This document shows positions 13,299 through 25,800 of a DNA stretch of 64,000 nucleotides, in pieces. Every line of letters starts with the position of its first letter. Positions within the stretch are counted from its first letter, which is position 1. Both the position numbers and the translations under genes were made by a program. Below the pieces are notes generated by a model, which saw only the letters and a program-made list of their open reading frames with translations, was not told the DNA's origin and searched no databases. The stretch comes from Bryum argenteum (lineage: Eukaryota; Streptophyta; Bryopsida; Bryales; Bryaceae). Location: assembly GCA_037043015.1 (NCBI GenBank), contig CM073321.1, forward strand, positions 11,602,001-11,666,000, written 5' to 3'.

Positions 13299-13367
13299 AC
13301 AATCGTTCCCGCTCCCGCAGAGAGGGACATCCGTTCTAGGAGTCAGGATGAACCTCTTGACAATCAC

Positions 13368-13583
13368 GTATGAATTTTTCTTGTACTTTAATGGTTTGTT
13401 TTTAAATTTTGATCGTTTGTTTTTAAAGTCATATCCAGTAGATGTTAGGTAGATGACTTCATAGCGCACATCTTTTAGGTAGGTGCCTGCTAAACACACC
13501 ACTTTTAGGTACATGCCTGCTAAACGCACATCTTTTAGGTAGATGCCTGCTAAACGCACATCTTGTTGCTTCTTTAAAATCAG
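13368..13583 (+). other. Gene A intron 1 with satellite units
   Basis: The intron runs from GTATGAAT to AAAATCAG. From 13441 to 13566 it holds four units of the same 30-bp satellite found in the inverted arm just upstream. The satellite therefore lies on both sides of exon 1. Confidence 0.75.
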
Positions 13584-14985
13584 GTACCGTTTGACCTTAG
13601 TACTATTGAAGGATACCTGGAGCCCCTTGTTGTCAAGCCTACAGATGTACTTGCCTCTGCTGTCGCGGACGTCGAGCAATACGGCATGTTGTGGACTCCT
13701 AAGCCGAATTCGATTGTGTCGTGGTCCTTACACCCGAAGGAGAAAGGAATTTTCCACCTGTTTCAACAATCTGGAACTAATCCTGCCCATCTCCCATTCT
13801 GCAACGACACTTTCATATATTCGGTGAACTATGAGGAGTCTCACCTTTTAATCACGCTGAAGGTGACCTACGTTCGTGGATTTGTCTTCACCATCGTCTT
13901 TCCTACGAATGAAGTGCGATACTCGCACGACACTATCAAGTGCTACTTAGTCGGGAAGACGGAGGCGGGGCTCGTAGACCACATCGTGGGTGGCATACTG
14001 AATGTGAGCTCTCCGAAGAAATTTGTGCAGACCTACCAGCAGTATTGCATGCATATCTGGAGTGCTCTGAACGACTACGAGAGAAGCAAGGCAAAAGACA
14101 AAGCACCCGCAAGGAAGGCACTCATGCCTGCTTTTGAGGAGGGTACGGGGTCAAGAACAACGCGGTCTGGTATGGCCTCCATTGAGGTAACTCCTACACC
14201 TTCGCGGAAACGCCGCAACTCGAACCCCTCGCCAATTAAGCAGGCCAAGAGAATCAAGAGTAAATTGGCAGGCAGTACAATTACGTACATGAATCCTTCA
14301 ATCAAGCATGCCACAACCGAGAAGGACATCGACTACGAAGCTGCAAGTAAGACTCTGAAGGACTTCTGGGAAAAGTGCGAGCCTTGTTACGTTTTTGGCA
14401 ATGACTCGGCTCCTGTCAATGTGGACATCGATCTCCTCCAGAAAGCTGATGCGCGGTTCATCGTCCGAAAGCTTGAGCCCGCTGGAATTGTGCATTACAA
14501 GAATATCCTGACGAATTCGATCGATTTGAATTCAAAGCAGACCATCATCATCATGCCCATCATCACTGTAGCTCCTGCGACTTGGGACTGGGATGCACTA
14601 CTCGAGTCAAAGTGCAACTTCCGTGTGATCGATGGGCAGCATCACGTCGAAGCTGCGAAGGAGCTTATCAAGGAGGCTAGAATCTCAGCCGATAAGATTA
14701 CCGCCTTGAAGACCCGGCGGGCTCATATTGTTTGGCATACAGATGCAAAGATGATCATGGACGTGTCAATCATGGCGAACAAGACCAACAACGCGGGAAC
14801 ATTCACACCATCGTGGGCCACAAACATATTGGCCGCAAGAAGCGTTTGAATAGAATACGGGTCGCCTGCGAAGTGTGGTGCAAAGCCCAAGTCTGGTCGG
14901 GAAACAATCGAGCAAGCTATCGCTCGAAAGAACTATGAGATAAGTCTTGCATTTTCTTATAATTTTATCTGCTTGATTTGTGACG

Positions 14986-15100
14986 TTTAGGTCGACGCAA
15001 CCTAACTTTCAGGTGTTTAAGTCGATGCAAGCTAAATTCTCTGCGTTTAGCTAGACTCGACCTAAATTCCGTGCGTTTAGCTGGACTCGAGCTAAATGAT
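14986..15100. repeat. Four quasi-palindromic TTTAGGTCGA motifs in intron 2
   Basis: Four copies of the pattern GTTTAGNTNGAN(4-6)GCTAAA or its ACCTAAA form occur at about 14985-15006, 15019-15040, 15043-15068 and 15078-15099. The same pattern recurs in gene A intron 3 (16514-16534 and 16653-16673), in its last intron (42224-42244) and inside an exon (17391-17411). Confidence 0.75.
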
Positions 15101-16509
15101 CATCCCGTCATCTTCTTGAATTGATGTCGCTCTTTCTTCTTCAGGATTTTGAAGAGGCCATGGTGAAACGCTTCATGAGTATCAACACGAAATCCCTCGA
15201 CAAGCTCTTAAAGCCAGCGGACCTCCTCAACGAATTAGAAATCATCACCACTTCTAAGGAGGTGTACGAGCTGTGGTCCGAAGTTATCATTGCGGTCGGG
15301 ATGGGAGAGTTGATCGACCCCGACACTTGCGAGCCTTTCAACCGGGCTCTTGACTGGGAGTCAAAACATAAGGACATCGTCTTGACTCGCGATACCTTCA
15401 GGCAAATGTCTGCATTTGAGGAGCACGACTTCAAGACACTAGCGCTTCATCTTCTGAATAGGACTCCGGACCGGGACCTACCGTATCCCAAGGTGTCTTT
15501 GAAGAAACCGAAGCTGAACTACTGGGAGTGCGTTTTGATAAAGGTGTGGCTGGAGAAGCGCAAGAGGAAGAAATGCGTTGCAAGAGAGTTCCACAACATC
15601 AGGCCAGCACTGGGGTTATTCGACAGTGCTGACAAGTTTGTGGTTGAAAAGTGGAAGCTTTTCAAGTTCGAATACAACGTCAATCGGCAGACCATGTTGA
15701 TGCTCCTTTCCGTGCCCGGGGACGTGTTCTTCAGCAACTACCGCCAGAAGAGGACGAAGAACAAGAGTTCTGAAGAGATCTCCGAGTACGCTGCGGAGTT
15801 CTTCAAGAAGTTTTTGGAAGTGAAAGGGGATTTTTCGCTGCCAACCCCGGAACTTCACACAAGAATGTTTGATGCTGAGACGTTTCAATTCGATGGCTGG
15901 GATAATGGGTATACTTGGGACGATGGAAGATGCGCGTTGGGCATTATCGACCTCAGATGCGTCCTGAGCCATAGTAGCAGAGTGGATGATATTTCGAATG
16001 TCTACTTCAAGGACTTCCTGAATGCTTGGAAGGATTGTGTGTATGACCCATCCACCAAGAATCCTGACGTCTGGCTTATTATTATGGAGACTACCGATCG
16101 TCATTGCCAGGCCGTCGTATATATCAACGCTTTCAAGGATTTGTACAAGTCGAAGGTAGTTCACTACGCTCCCGCGAACAATGAGCGTCTCAACGGTATC
16201 TTGGAGGAGAAGGTCGTCGACAAACACCGCATTCCACTCTTGTTTCCACCGCATTCCGCTGAAGAGAACCCACTAGGTATCCGAGGTATTCGACGAAATT
16301 CCGGAGACATTCTATGCCCCGGAGTTGCCCCTGTATCAGAAACCAGGAGCTTACAGGGAGTTCTATTTCTGCATCAACGACAACGAGTTGCGCTTGGAGT
16401 TTTACATTCGCGTACTGCGAATGTTTACAGTTTCAGGAAACAGATTTCTGTCGATCATGGGTGGAACAAAGCCCATGCTTGCAGGAATTGTAAGTTTCTC
16501 ATTCCTTTG

Positions 16510-16712
16510 GACGTTTAGGTCGATGCCACCTAAATGTCTGTTTTTGTCAAGTTCGCATCTGCTCTTCTGTTGTACTTGTGAATTTATTTCCCCTAAATCT
16601 AAAGTACACTAGATTTACTTGGCGTTCTTCAAACTTGACACTGATTTGGGCGTTTAGGTCAATGCCACCTAAATGTCTGTTTTGTCAAGTTCCCATCTGC
16701 TCTTTTGTTCTT
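16510..16712. repeat. Direct repeat within gene A intron 3
   Basis: About 63 bp beginning GTTTAGGTCGATGCCACC (16512-16575) is repeated at 16651-16714 with a few changes. Each copy starts with the palindromic motif TTTAGGT...ACCTAAA. Confidence 0.75.
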
Positions 16713-17390
16713 CTTAGTTGACTAACTTTGTGTTTGCATTTCGCAGATGCTTAATCTTCAGACTGATATTGTCTACGAGGACAAAGATGAGTTGGATAAG
16801 TACATAGCCGTCCGAGAAAGTAGTTTTAATCTCGATCCGAACGACTTCTAAGTGGACGCCTACGTGAATCTAGATTGGGTTCGTGGTCTGAAGCCTAGGT
16901 GCTTGCCTCAGGCAGGGGTTACCAGATCTGCTCGTCGTGGTCGTGGGGAGGCATCGTCATCTGGTGGTCGTGCTCGTCGTGGTGAGGCATCCTCTCCTGC
17001 TGTGGCTCCTGATGGCGAGCCATCGTCTGTTGGTGGTGGGGATCCGTTGCCTGTTGGTGGTGGCGATCCGTCGTCTGCTGGTGTTGCTCGTGGTGGTCGT
17101 CCATCGTCTGGTGGTTGTGCTCGTAATAGTAATCCGTCGTCTGGTGGCCGTGCTCGTGGTAGTAATCCGTTGTCTTCAGGCGCTCGTTCATCCGGCGGTC
17201 GTGGTGGGCGTGGTCGTGGTCGTATTCGCGCACCTAGTGGGCCTTCTGGCGTGCGGGCTCTAAGCATTGAGCCCATCCAGAGCATCGTTCCTGTTTACAG
17301 GAACCTGCTGATAAATCTTGGCCCCGATGACGACGCTGATGAAGTTCTTCCATTGGTCGAGCGTCGCGGCTCTTTGGCCCGCGGTGGGGG

Positions 17391-17411
17391 TTTAGGTCGC
17401 ATCGACCTAAA
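17391..17411. repeat. Perfect 9-bp inverted repeat inside an exon
   Basis: TTTAGGTCG and CGACCTAAA are separated by three bases. It is the most perfect copy of the motif that recurs in gene A introns, and here it is translated as part of the linker. Confidence 0.9.
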
Positions 17412-18354
17412 TCCCCCTACACTCCTTGAGGAGACACTTGCCTCCACGGGCCTCCCCAAAACTCTTAGCGACGATGATAATGAAGAAGACAACTCTGATC
17501 ATCATTGAGAGACCCGCACCAAGGCTGCAAATGATGTTTTCGGGTCTGATTCGGAGGAGGACCTCGTTCTCGGGCAAGAGAGGTTGCCCAGAGATGCGCC
17601 TACTTCCGATGGTTCTGACGAAGAGAAGGCGGAAGAGGGTGCCGAGGAGGGTACTGCAGGGTCTGACGAGGATAACAATATCGATCCCTCTCCTATGAAT
17701 TTGGGAGATGATGTCGTATCCTCCCCGGCTCCTATGCAAGCCCCATTGTCGGATCGAGCACTACAAAGGGGATCAACGCCGCCTTCGACACTTGCAAGAG
17801 AATCATCCCCGCCTCCGCCGTCTCTTGTGCACGCATTACCTGCTCCTGCCCCTGTACGCGGACGGTACCTCCCTTTGTTGAAGAAGGGTGTTTGGAATAC
17901 TCATGCTGACGACCCTGCTGAGAAGGTGGAGACTACATTTTTCGAGTTCTCGGGTGAGCCGGATTCCCCCACGCCAGCAAAGGAGGCTGACGATCCGATC
18001 ATCAATCTTGGTCTCGGTCCGCAAGAGAAGGGTGAACCTTCACAACCGCGAGTGAAGATTGAGTCGAACATTCCCGTTCCACTCTTGAAGGATGCCAAGC
18101 GTGCCCTGCGTCAGAAGGAAAAGGAAGAAAGAAGTGCTGCCTAACGAGCTGAAGAAGAAGCCGCAAATGCAAGACGGGAGGCGCAAAGACTTGCAGATCT
18201 TGCGAGTTTGGACGAGCAACGGCGAGAGGATCAACTTAAATTCGAGTCGAAGTTGTCGGATTTGGAGAACTCAAATTCCAGAGTTCTTGGCGATTTGAGC
18301 GATTTGAGGGTCTTGTTGACGCAGATAGCACAGGTGGCTCTTCCCCTTGCCTCC

Positions 18355-18819
18355 TGTAACACCCTCCAAGTATGGAGGATGGCAAGGTGGACTTGGGCGC
18401 CAGAAGAATGCTGGCGCCCCTTGCTAATAGCCAGACCCGGTTGGGAGTGCCAACCTAGAGCGGGCGTATCTAGGTTGGTCGGTATGGGGGGCCGTGCTTG
18501 CGATGCGAGTACAAAGGGGGCGCGGCGCGATGCGACGCGCGGTGAGGCCAGGATGGACTCGGAGCTCGCTAGGACTAGCGTGGTAAAGCCGTGTCTCGTG
18601 TTCTGGCATTGTTGCCTTAGCGCGGGGCTCCCGAGGGTGAGACAAAGTGAGACCCACGAGTTGGACTAAGCCAACCAAGTGGCCTTGCAGGCGGATGCTT
18701 GTTAAGGTTAGAGTGCTAACCGTGTGCTTGTTTTGTGCAGGTACTTAACTAAGGTTAGTGACAACTAAGTGAGCAGCTCGGAACGGCTGGGCGTAGCATG
18801 GAGTTAGCGAAGGGTTACA
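18355..18819 (+). repeat. Gypsy 1 5' LTR
   Basis: 465 bp, starts TGTAACACCCTCC and ends GCGAAGGGTTACA. It is the partner of 41243-41707. Reading frames within it are not genes. Confidence 0.95.
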
Positions 18820-18821
18820 TG

Positions 18822-18833
18822 TGGTATCAGAGC
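18822..18833 (+). other. Gypsy 1 primer binding site
   Basis: TGGTATCAGAGC lies two bases after the 5' LTR. It is complementary to the 3' end of plant initiator methionine tRNA, the usual primer of plant LTR elements. Confidence 0.9.
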
Positions 18834-18906
18834 TTTTGAAGCGTGGTATTGCGAGGAGTCAAGTTCCGCTACTTGAGAAAGGATTTAGGCGTTTCACTCA
18901 GGAGGA

Positions 18907-21900
18907 ATGGGCAAGGCGTCTTGGTCCAAGACAGTAGAATCTTTGCGACAGGAAGCCTTAGACGACATAGGTACTCAGCAGGAGAGGATGGCCACACTGG
19001 AGGAGTTGGCGGCGGGAGCTGTCATCCGACAGAAGAAGGGCAAAGCTCGTGCTGAGGAAGTGGTATCTCTAGACGAGCAGGAGCAACTCCAGGACGCTCA
19101 GGACTCCGAGGAAGTCCCAGAAGAAGGAAATGATTAGGCCCACTCGGAAAGTGAACAGGAGGGAGTTTCAGATAGGGAAAACCCGCAACACCGGGAGAAG
19201 ATGAAGCATTGCGAGAAGCCCACTCGGCGAAAGTTGGCCTTGGAAAAGGAAATCGAGAATATGAAAAGCCAAATGGCCCTTCTCTTTAATCTCGTGAGTT
19301 GGGGAGGGCGCAGTGAAGGGAACACTCGAGGGGAGAGGTCCGACTTCCTCAAAAACGCCCCGAAGCCCGCACTTTGGGAAACAAAGGATAAGAGGAATGT
19401 TGAGGCTTTCCTCTCAGAGTATGAAGTCTACTGTGAAGCCTCGGGACTTTAAGGGGATAATGAGAAAGTGAGATCGTTTGCTCCCTTTCTGAAAGAGGGA
19501 GCATCCATTACCTTTATGTCCTGGAAGAACCAGCGCGCGGAGAAGGGTCTCATCCCGTGGAAAGAACTCAAGGAGTGGGCCATCAAAATATGGCGAAAGC
19601 CCCATCAACACCTTTGGATGTCTGAAACTTGGGGGCGATGAAGTACAAGGGTGATAACTTGGCCGCTTTTGCTGAAGAGCACAAGGCCAAGTACCTCCAA
19701 TACCGTTGTATGGAGAATCCGGGCCTTGCGAATATGAGCAGCTTCCTCGCCGCCCTAGATGACAACATTAGGAGGAAGGTGTGGGAGAGGGAAGTGCTCC
19801 CCACCAACATGAAGGAACTATATGATGTGGTCATACGACTTGGGGACGCGAGGGAGGTTGGACGCCACCACAACCCGAACAAGCTGTTTGGTAAAGAGAA
19901 CCAAGCGAAGGACTCTACTCCTCAGCATTCGGATGGCAAGAAGCGCAAGGCGTGGGGACGTCCGTCAGGTGCAGGTGGCCAGCAGGCCAACTCAAAGCAC
20001 GGAGGCAACAAGACCCCGAAGAAGGCGCGAGTCGACACCGCCGAGGCTAAGGAGAAGAATCTATGCTTCTCTTGTGGGAAGCCGGGGCACCGAGCAAGCG
20101 ATTGCCCCACCAAGAAGTCTAAGGTAGTGACTTTAGCGCAAGACCCCGAACCTGAGTCTACCATGGACTTGGAGCCAGAGTTGGAGTCAGTGGGGGAGAT
20201 AGCTCCCCCAAGTGTAAGTGTTAGGAAGCAGGTGAGAAGGGGAGGCTTCGCGGCCTCCCTCTCCACCATCAACCTTCAAAGAGGTTTGATCTATCTTGAC
20301 ACTAAGGTAAGCGGGACTAATGTGGCGATGTTGCTGGATACAGGTGCCACCAACTCCTTTATGACTCCCGAGTGCGTGAAGAGGTTGGGATTGAAGCGCA
20401 AGAAGACGGTGGAGCCCGTGAGGGTGATGTTTGCTCAAAGGCGCGCTGTTGCAACGGAGGTGGTACTAGCTGTGGGATTCAAGGCAGGAAATCGGAAGTT
20501 TGAGGAAGACTTCACGGTGTGCGAGCTTAGTGGGCTTGATTGTGTTTTGGGAAACACTTTCTTAGACTTCTACGGAGACGAAGTTAGAAGGAGGCCTAAG
20601 TTAGAAGTGGTGATGGTGAGCGGGGACGGGAAACCAACCTCGCTGCCTTACACCAAGACTCCTAGCTTAGGTAGTGTAGGCATAAAACTTGTAGCGCAAT
20701 CGGAGCTTGGTGATGAGCAGTTTGTATTAGTTATGAGGGACCTATTCCTCCTTGATGAAATAAAAGAGAAATTTTCCGAAAATGAGTCGAGTATCATGAG
20801 CAAAGTGTTGGGTGCTTTCAAAGATGTTTTGACAGATGATCTCATGGGGGAACTACCTTCCAGCCAGGAGGTTGATCATCACATTGAATTAGTTCTAGGC
20901 GCGGAACCCTCTAACAAAGCCCCGTACCGCTTGAATCAGAAAGAGCTCGTGGAGCTCAAAAGACAACTTGATGAACTCTTAGAGAGAGGTTACATCAGGC
21001 CCAGCAAGTCCCCCTTTGGGACCCCGGTCCTCTTTGTGAGCAAAAAGGATGGTAAGTTGAGAATGTGCATCGACTACCGGGGTCTCAACAAAGTCACAGT
21101 TAAGAACAACTACCCGCTACCGAGAGTTGATGATTTGTTGGATCGGTTAGCGGGTGCTAAGTACTTTAGTCGGATTGACTTGAAGTCAGGGTATTACCAA
21201 ATCAGAATACATGACCTCGATGTGGCCAAGACGGCCATAAGGACCCGGTATGGGTCCTATGAGTTTTTGGTGATGCCCTTTGGATTACGCAACGCCCCGG
21301 CTACCTTTACAACGATCATGAATTCTATCTTCCATAAGGAAATGGATCAATATGTAGTTGTCTACATTGATGACATATTGATCTACTCAAAGACCTTGGA
21401 AGAGCATGCACAGCACGTTAAAAATGTGCTCTAGAAGTTGCGAGACAACAAACTCTTTGCCAATGCGAGCAAGAGTGAGTTTGCACTCAGGGCGTTGGAA
21501 TTTTCGGGTCATGTCCTCAACGGCGAAGGCATTATGCCCAACCCCAAGAAAATAAAGGCCATTCAAGAGTGGCAAGTCCCGAAGACACAAAAGGGTGTCA
21601 GATCCTTCTTGGGGTTGGCAAATTACTACAGAAAGTTCATTAAGAACTTTTCTAAAGTGGCTGGACCACTCTCTGATCTTTTAGTCAAAGAGAGCAAGGT
21701 GATCCAATGGAATGAGGAATGTGATAATGCCTTTGCCGAATTGAAGGCACTGTTGAGCAGTGCTGGAGTATTGAAATACCCAGAATTTGATAAACCCTTT
21801 GAGGTGCACACCGATGCCAGTGACTTTGCCATTAGTGGAGTGCTTATGCAAGATGGACACCCCGTGGCCTATAAGAGTCGCAAGTTGACAGGGTGTCAAC

Positions 21901-22365
21901 TTAGGTGGCCAACTCACGAGAAGGAGTTGTATGTGGTGATCCAATGTCTAAAAACTTGGAGGTATTACGTGGGTGGGATAAAGACTAAGGTCTTTACAGA
22001 CAACATCTCACTCAAGTATTGGGATTTCAAAGCGACGGCGACACCTAAGGAACTTAGATGGTACGATATCATCATTTCAATGGATGTTGAATTGATACAC
22101 AAACCGGGGCGTGACAACTTAGTCGCGGACGCTTTGAGCAGGCGCGAGGAGTTTATGACTCCTCGCATCATGACCATGGTTCAAGAGGAGGAAGCCCGGA
22201 ATGAAGCTGGGGAGGATAATCCTGTTACAGCGGCTTTCATCCAGGAAGTGAGGGAAGCCATGAAAACCGAAATGATGCCATTTGGAATGAAGCCATCTTC
22301 AACTCGGTTCGCAAGTAGGGTACTGGAGACAGCGCTAGAAGGGTGCGTAACCTCAAGAGGAAAAA
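18907..22365 (+). pseudogene. Gypsy 1 gag-pol, 5' part
   Basis: From the ATG at 18907 the frame encodes a charged gag segment, then a capsid region (from about 19330), a CCHC knuckle [14 protein letters not shown] (about 20062-20105), an aspartic protease with [11 protein letters not shown] (about 20331-20363), reverse transcriptase with the YIDD box (about 21364), RNase H ([13 protein letters not shown], about 21807-21845) and the start of the integrase linker. It is damaged: in-frame stops TAG at 19135, TAA at 19450 and TAG at 21432, and a frame change near 19600-19640. The MULE cuts the gene after 22365 within the RNase H-integrase linker. Confidence 0.9.
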
Positions 22366-22403
22366 GGACGCAGCTACGGTGTGAGCGGAGAGCGGTGAGC
22401 GTT
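22366..22403 (+). repeat. MULE left terminal inverted repeat
   Basis: It begins GGACGCAGCTAC and then GGTGTGAGCGGAGAGCGG. The inner 24 bases match the reverse complement of the right end exactly; the outermost bases match loosely. Confidence 0.85.
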
Positions 22404-22840
22404 GAGCCATCAAATTTCAGGATTTTGAGCGCTGAATTGGTATTTTTAGTAAATAAATTTCTAAAAATAATATTTTACTATTTTTTCACGAATATTCTCA
22501 AGAATATTAGAATATTCTTGACTCATTACCGTGGTTTTGTGCTCCTAAACCCGTGGAGATAAGGCTAAATTTTCTGAAATTTGGTGGACTTAAACCACGT
22601 TCTTTAAACATGAAGAGACATTTACGAATTTTATAGAGTAGACTAGAATATTATAACTGTGAAATCAACAGTCCATGATTGTATAGCAAATCATAAATTT
22701 TTGTATATATAATAACATTTATTGATTATAGTAAAACGCTGATATCAAAATAAATAACGTGTGAAACACAAGATTACAGGGATAACATGTAGAATGGGTA
22801 GATGTAGATGCTGATTTACGTAGTGTGACATTGAGGTAGT
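22404..22840. other. MULE left subterminal region
   Basis: This AT-rich non-coding stretch lies between the terminal repeat and the end of the transposase gene. It contains a short inverted tract around AATATTCT (22490-22515). I see no gene. Confidence 0.5.
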
Positions 22841-25800
22841 CTACTCTCTAACTTGGTCTAGGATTCCCCTCTCTAGAATGTTTTTCACCTCGTTGAAACT
22901 GAGGGTGGGCGCTTGGATGAAGAGGTCTCTATCAATATCAAATTTGCATACCAATACCAACACGAAGTATAGGTGCTTGCAATGTTTATACGGTTCGCCT
23001 TTTCGTCCTAACTTAGCTATGGTTTTTTTGAACACCGGGCAAGAACACTCAGGGTTCTCACTAAGAGATAGTTTATAGATAGACTCTGAATCCGACTCCA
23101 AAGTGACGATACATCCAAAACCAGGTTGTGGTATCATGGTCACCTCGAGTATTTTTGCCTCCATGGCACGAGCTGAATCAATGTTCTTCATGTGCTTCGG
23201 AGTCACAACCTTGATGCGTCGAAGAACTTTAGACCTGCGTGATTTGGGGTACAAATCAGCCTTGTCCGGCACAGGAATATGTGACAAGTCTCTCGGTGGC
23301 GCAGAAGTATTGAATGTGCGGTTGAGAGGAAGGCGTTCCTTTTGTGGGAGCCGAAAACCCGCATTCTCCAACGCCTCTATTTCGTCTAGTGTCAGATTAT
23401 TCCCAATCTTCACGGGCCAAATAGAGGGAATAGGCGGTCGACCTTGTTTCCGAGAGAACGGCTCAATCCATTTACGACGACTGCCCTTCACACAACGCTC
23501 AATGTCGTCTGGACAAAAGAAAAACTGATCAGTTTTTTTTTGACCTTCTTGAGGACGCTGCCATACCCCGGTGTAAGTTGGAGCTGCGGTCGCCTTCCCG
23601 TTCTGGACAATGCGGGATTCACATTTCTTCCTGGTCTTAGCCATAATACCCCAACAAGCCTTGGATGAGGATTCCTTCAAACAAGGAATGTGCCATAGAC
23701 GCTCATTTACTCTCGTCTCTTGGATAGCAATGACGTACTGAATATTGGGTACTGGAGAAGCGGAGGGTTCCTGCAGTTGCTCTTGAACTTCATCTTCTTC
23801 ATGGATAGGACTAAGATTCTCAGCAAGAGCTCGTGTGACTCTTCTCCCAATTCGAGGACGTGAGTAACTCATGGTGTCAGGTCGATGAGTTTCATCTTCA
23901 GCACCAATGGGAACATCAGCCTTACGTTTCCTAGAACCAAAAATCTCTGCCCCCTCCAAGTGGGCGTCACGCGTACAATAAGCTTCTGCTTCAGGGAAGT
24001 CCATAATGGCCTTGTTGAGGCAAGATGGATTGCCGGATCGATTAGCACGACGTTGAGCGGTATAAAGACGCTGACGAAGTTCTTCAACGGATGGTCCAGA
24101 ACCACTTGCTCCGCCTTTATTGAATTAATGGTAGCCGACCACTTGGAGGAAGGCCCGAACGTAGTCATCAACGGCTGCGACGTAGAGATCCCTACTCTTA
24201 TTGCCAGACGCTTGCAGCCACGTGTTATGGATTGACTCCGCAAGATTACATGAAGGCATCTCTGCGAGTTCTTTTGCCGAATATTTTTTTTCCTGCAATG
24301 ATCAAACGTATTAGGCCTTTATTACTAATTAGGATTTGTACTTAATACAGATTCACAGTATATAAATCCACATAAAAATCAACTATTACTATATAAACAA
24401 GAACTGTTAATTTCTTTGGTACTGTCATAACATTACAAAAGCTACCATAGAGCATGAAATCAGCAGAATTATTGCAAAGAAATAGTACACTTACTAGTTC
24501 CATAAATCCACCCCATTGTCTGTATCTGAAGTGCCAGTACGCAAGCCAATGACCCAAGTGTTCTACACCAACTTCGGAGGTGGCCTTCGAGGATGCCCAC
24601 CACGCTCGAATAGCCCAATATCGGGTCTCAGCCTCTTCCATAGTGCACGCATCCTTGTACTGCTTACAGAGAATCCGGTGTTGGCCTTGCGATTCGGGCA
24701 CAATGTATTGTTTCGTATGTTTCTCAAGAGACTGTGTCCAGTGGAAATAACATGTGCGTTCGCGGCCTTCCATGGGGACAGCAGGGTTTCCAGAGCCGTA
24801 GATGATGCACACAGCGTTCCAGTTGGCTTGGGCACTATCAGCCATAAATCCTTGGAACTGCGGCTTAGGTACTCCATTCCTTGCCATCACATGATTTAGG
24901 TTTTTCCAGAAGACGAGTTGTGCATCTTTGTCCTCTGACTGAAAATCACAGCATGCAATGGTTAGAATGCGTTGGTAACGTGAGTCGTACACGTGGCAGG
25001 CCATGGTGGTCCAATCCGTAACGCGTTTGACATGGTCAAACATCATCCATGCGTGGGAGAGATTTCCTCCAGGCTGCATACGGCGAACCAGATCAACACC
25101 GCTACTGGGGCCGACCTCGGACATCTTGAAGATGAAGACTTTCTCCGATTCGTCGCCTTGGCCAGGGAACATGTTGCGTTGCACATATGCCCACTTGCTG
25201 GGACCTCTGAGCTTTGTACTCCCATCGAGAATGCCATACCTACGCAAGTACTTGAAAGTGTAGATACGATTGCGCATGCTGGGAGAGTTTAACTCTTTGC
25301 ATTGTTCAAAGACTGGTTCTAGCTGCTGAAGAGAAAGATTGCCGGTTTCGGGGTCACCTTCGTCACGAAGATGTAAGTTTCCTAACAAGTCTTTGCTAGT
25401 TTCCATAACAATTTTGGAAACGGTTGCTTGAGGGTTACGGTCAACATGCTCTTCTAGTAACTCATCTATTTTTTTCCGTACACATCTATAATCTCCGACT
25501 TTGACAGGATGTTCGTGTGTTCCTATATGGACACATGCACGCTCTTGACAATCTTCTCCAACTATGTAAAAGATCTTCGCAGAAAAAGGCGCAACACACA
25601 CATGAGGTTCTTTGCAAAGCTTACAGACCAGCGTGGATGAGGTCGGAGGCGCTCCGCCTACTGGGAAGGGGTCTTTGGTAATGCCTTCAAACTCCACGTC
25701 GTTCACTCCAGCGACTCGATCAGGTCGTTGCAAGAAGTCGCAGTTCGGGTTGTGGCACTGTAGATGACCTACACAATTCGAGTATCGGAAAGACAACCTC

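Larger units (their letters stand above)
13275..18354 (+). pseudogene. Gene A, 5' part: H3-tail mimic, ParB-like and methyltransferase-like protein
   Basis: Exons seen: 13275-13367; 13584 to about 14935; 15145-16489; 16747-18354. Introns 1 and 3 have GT-AG ends (donors at 13368 and 16490, acceptors ending 13583 and 16746) in matching phase. Intron 2 has acceptor TTCTTCAG (ends 15144), but its donor looks damaged (GAGATAAGT). The protein starts MARTKQTATIVPAPAERD, identical to mature histone H3 residues 1-7 after Met removal. A basic region follows, then a ParB/Srx-like motif VIDGQHHVEAAKEL (about 14620-14665), a degenerate motif IV (IIDLRCVLS, about 15940-15970), and a motif I-like FLSIMGGTKPMLAGI (about 16440-16489) leading to an acidic strand end IVYEDKDE. 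This IV-before-I order fits a beta-class DNA methyltransferase. The tail is Arg-Gly-Ser rich (16920-17240), then acidic, then coiled-coil-like (18145-18340). Decay: frameshifts near 14830 and 16275, and stops at 16849, 17506 and 18142. A gypsy element interrupts it after 18354. Confidence 0.65.
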
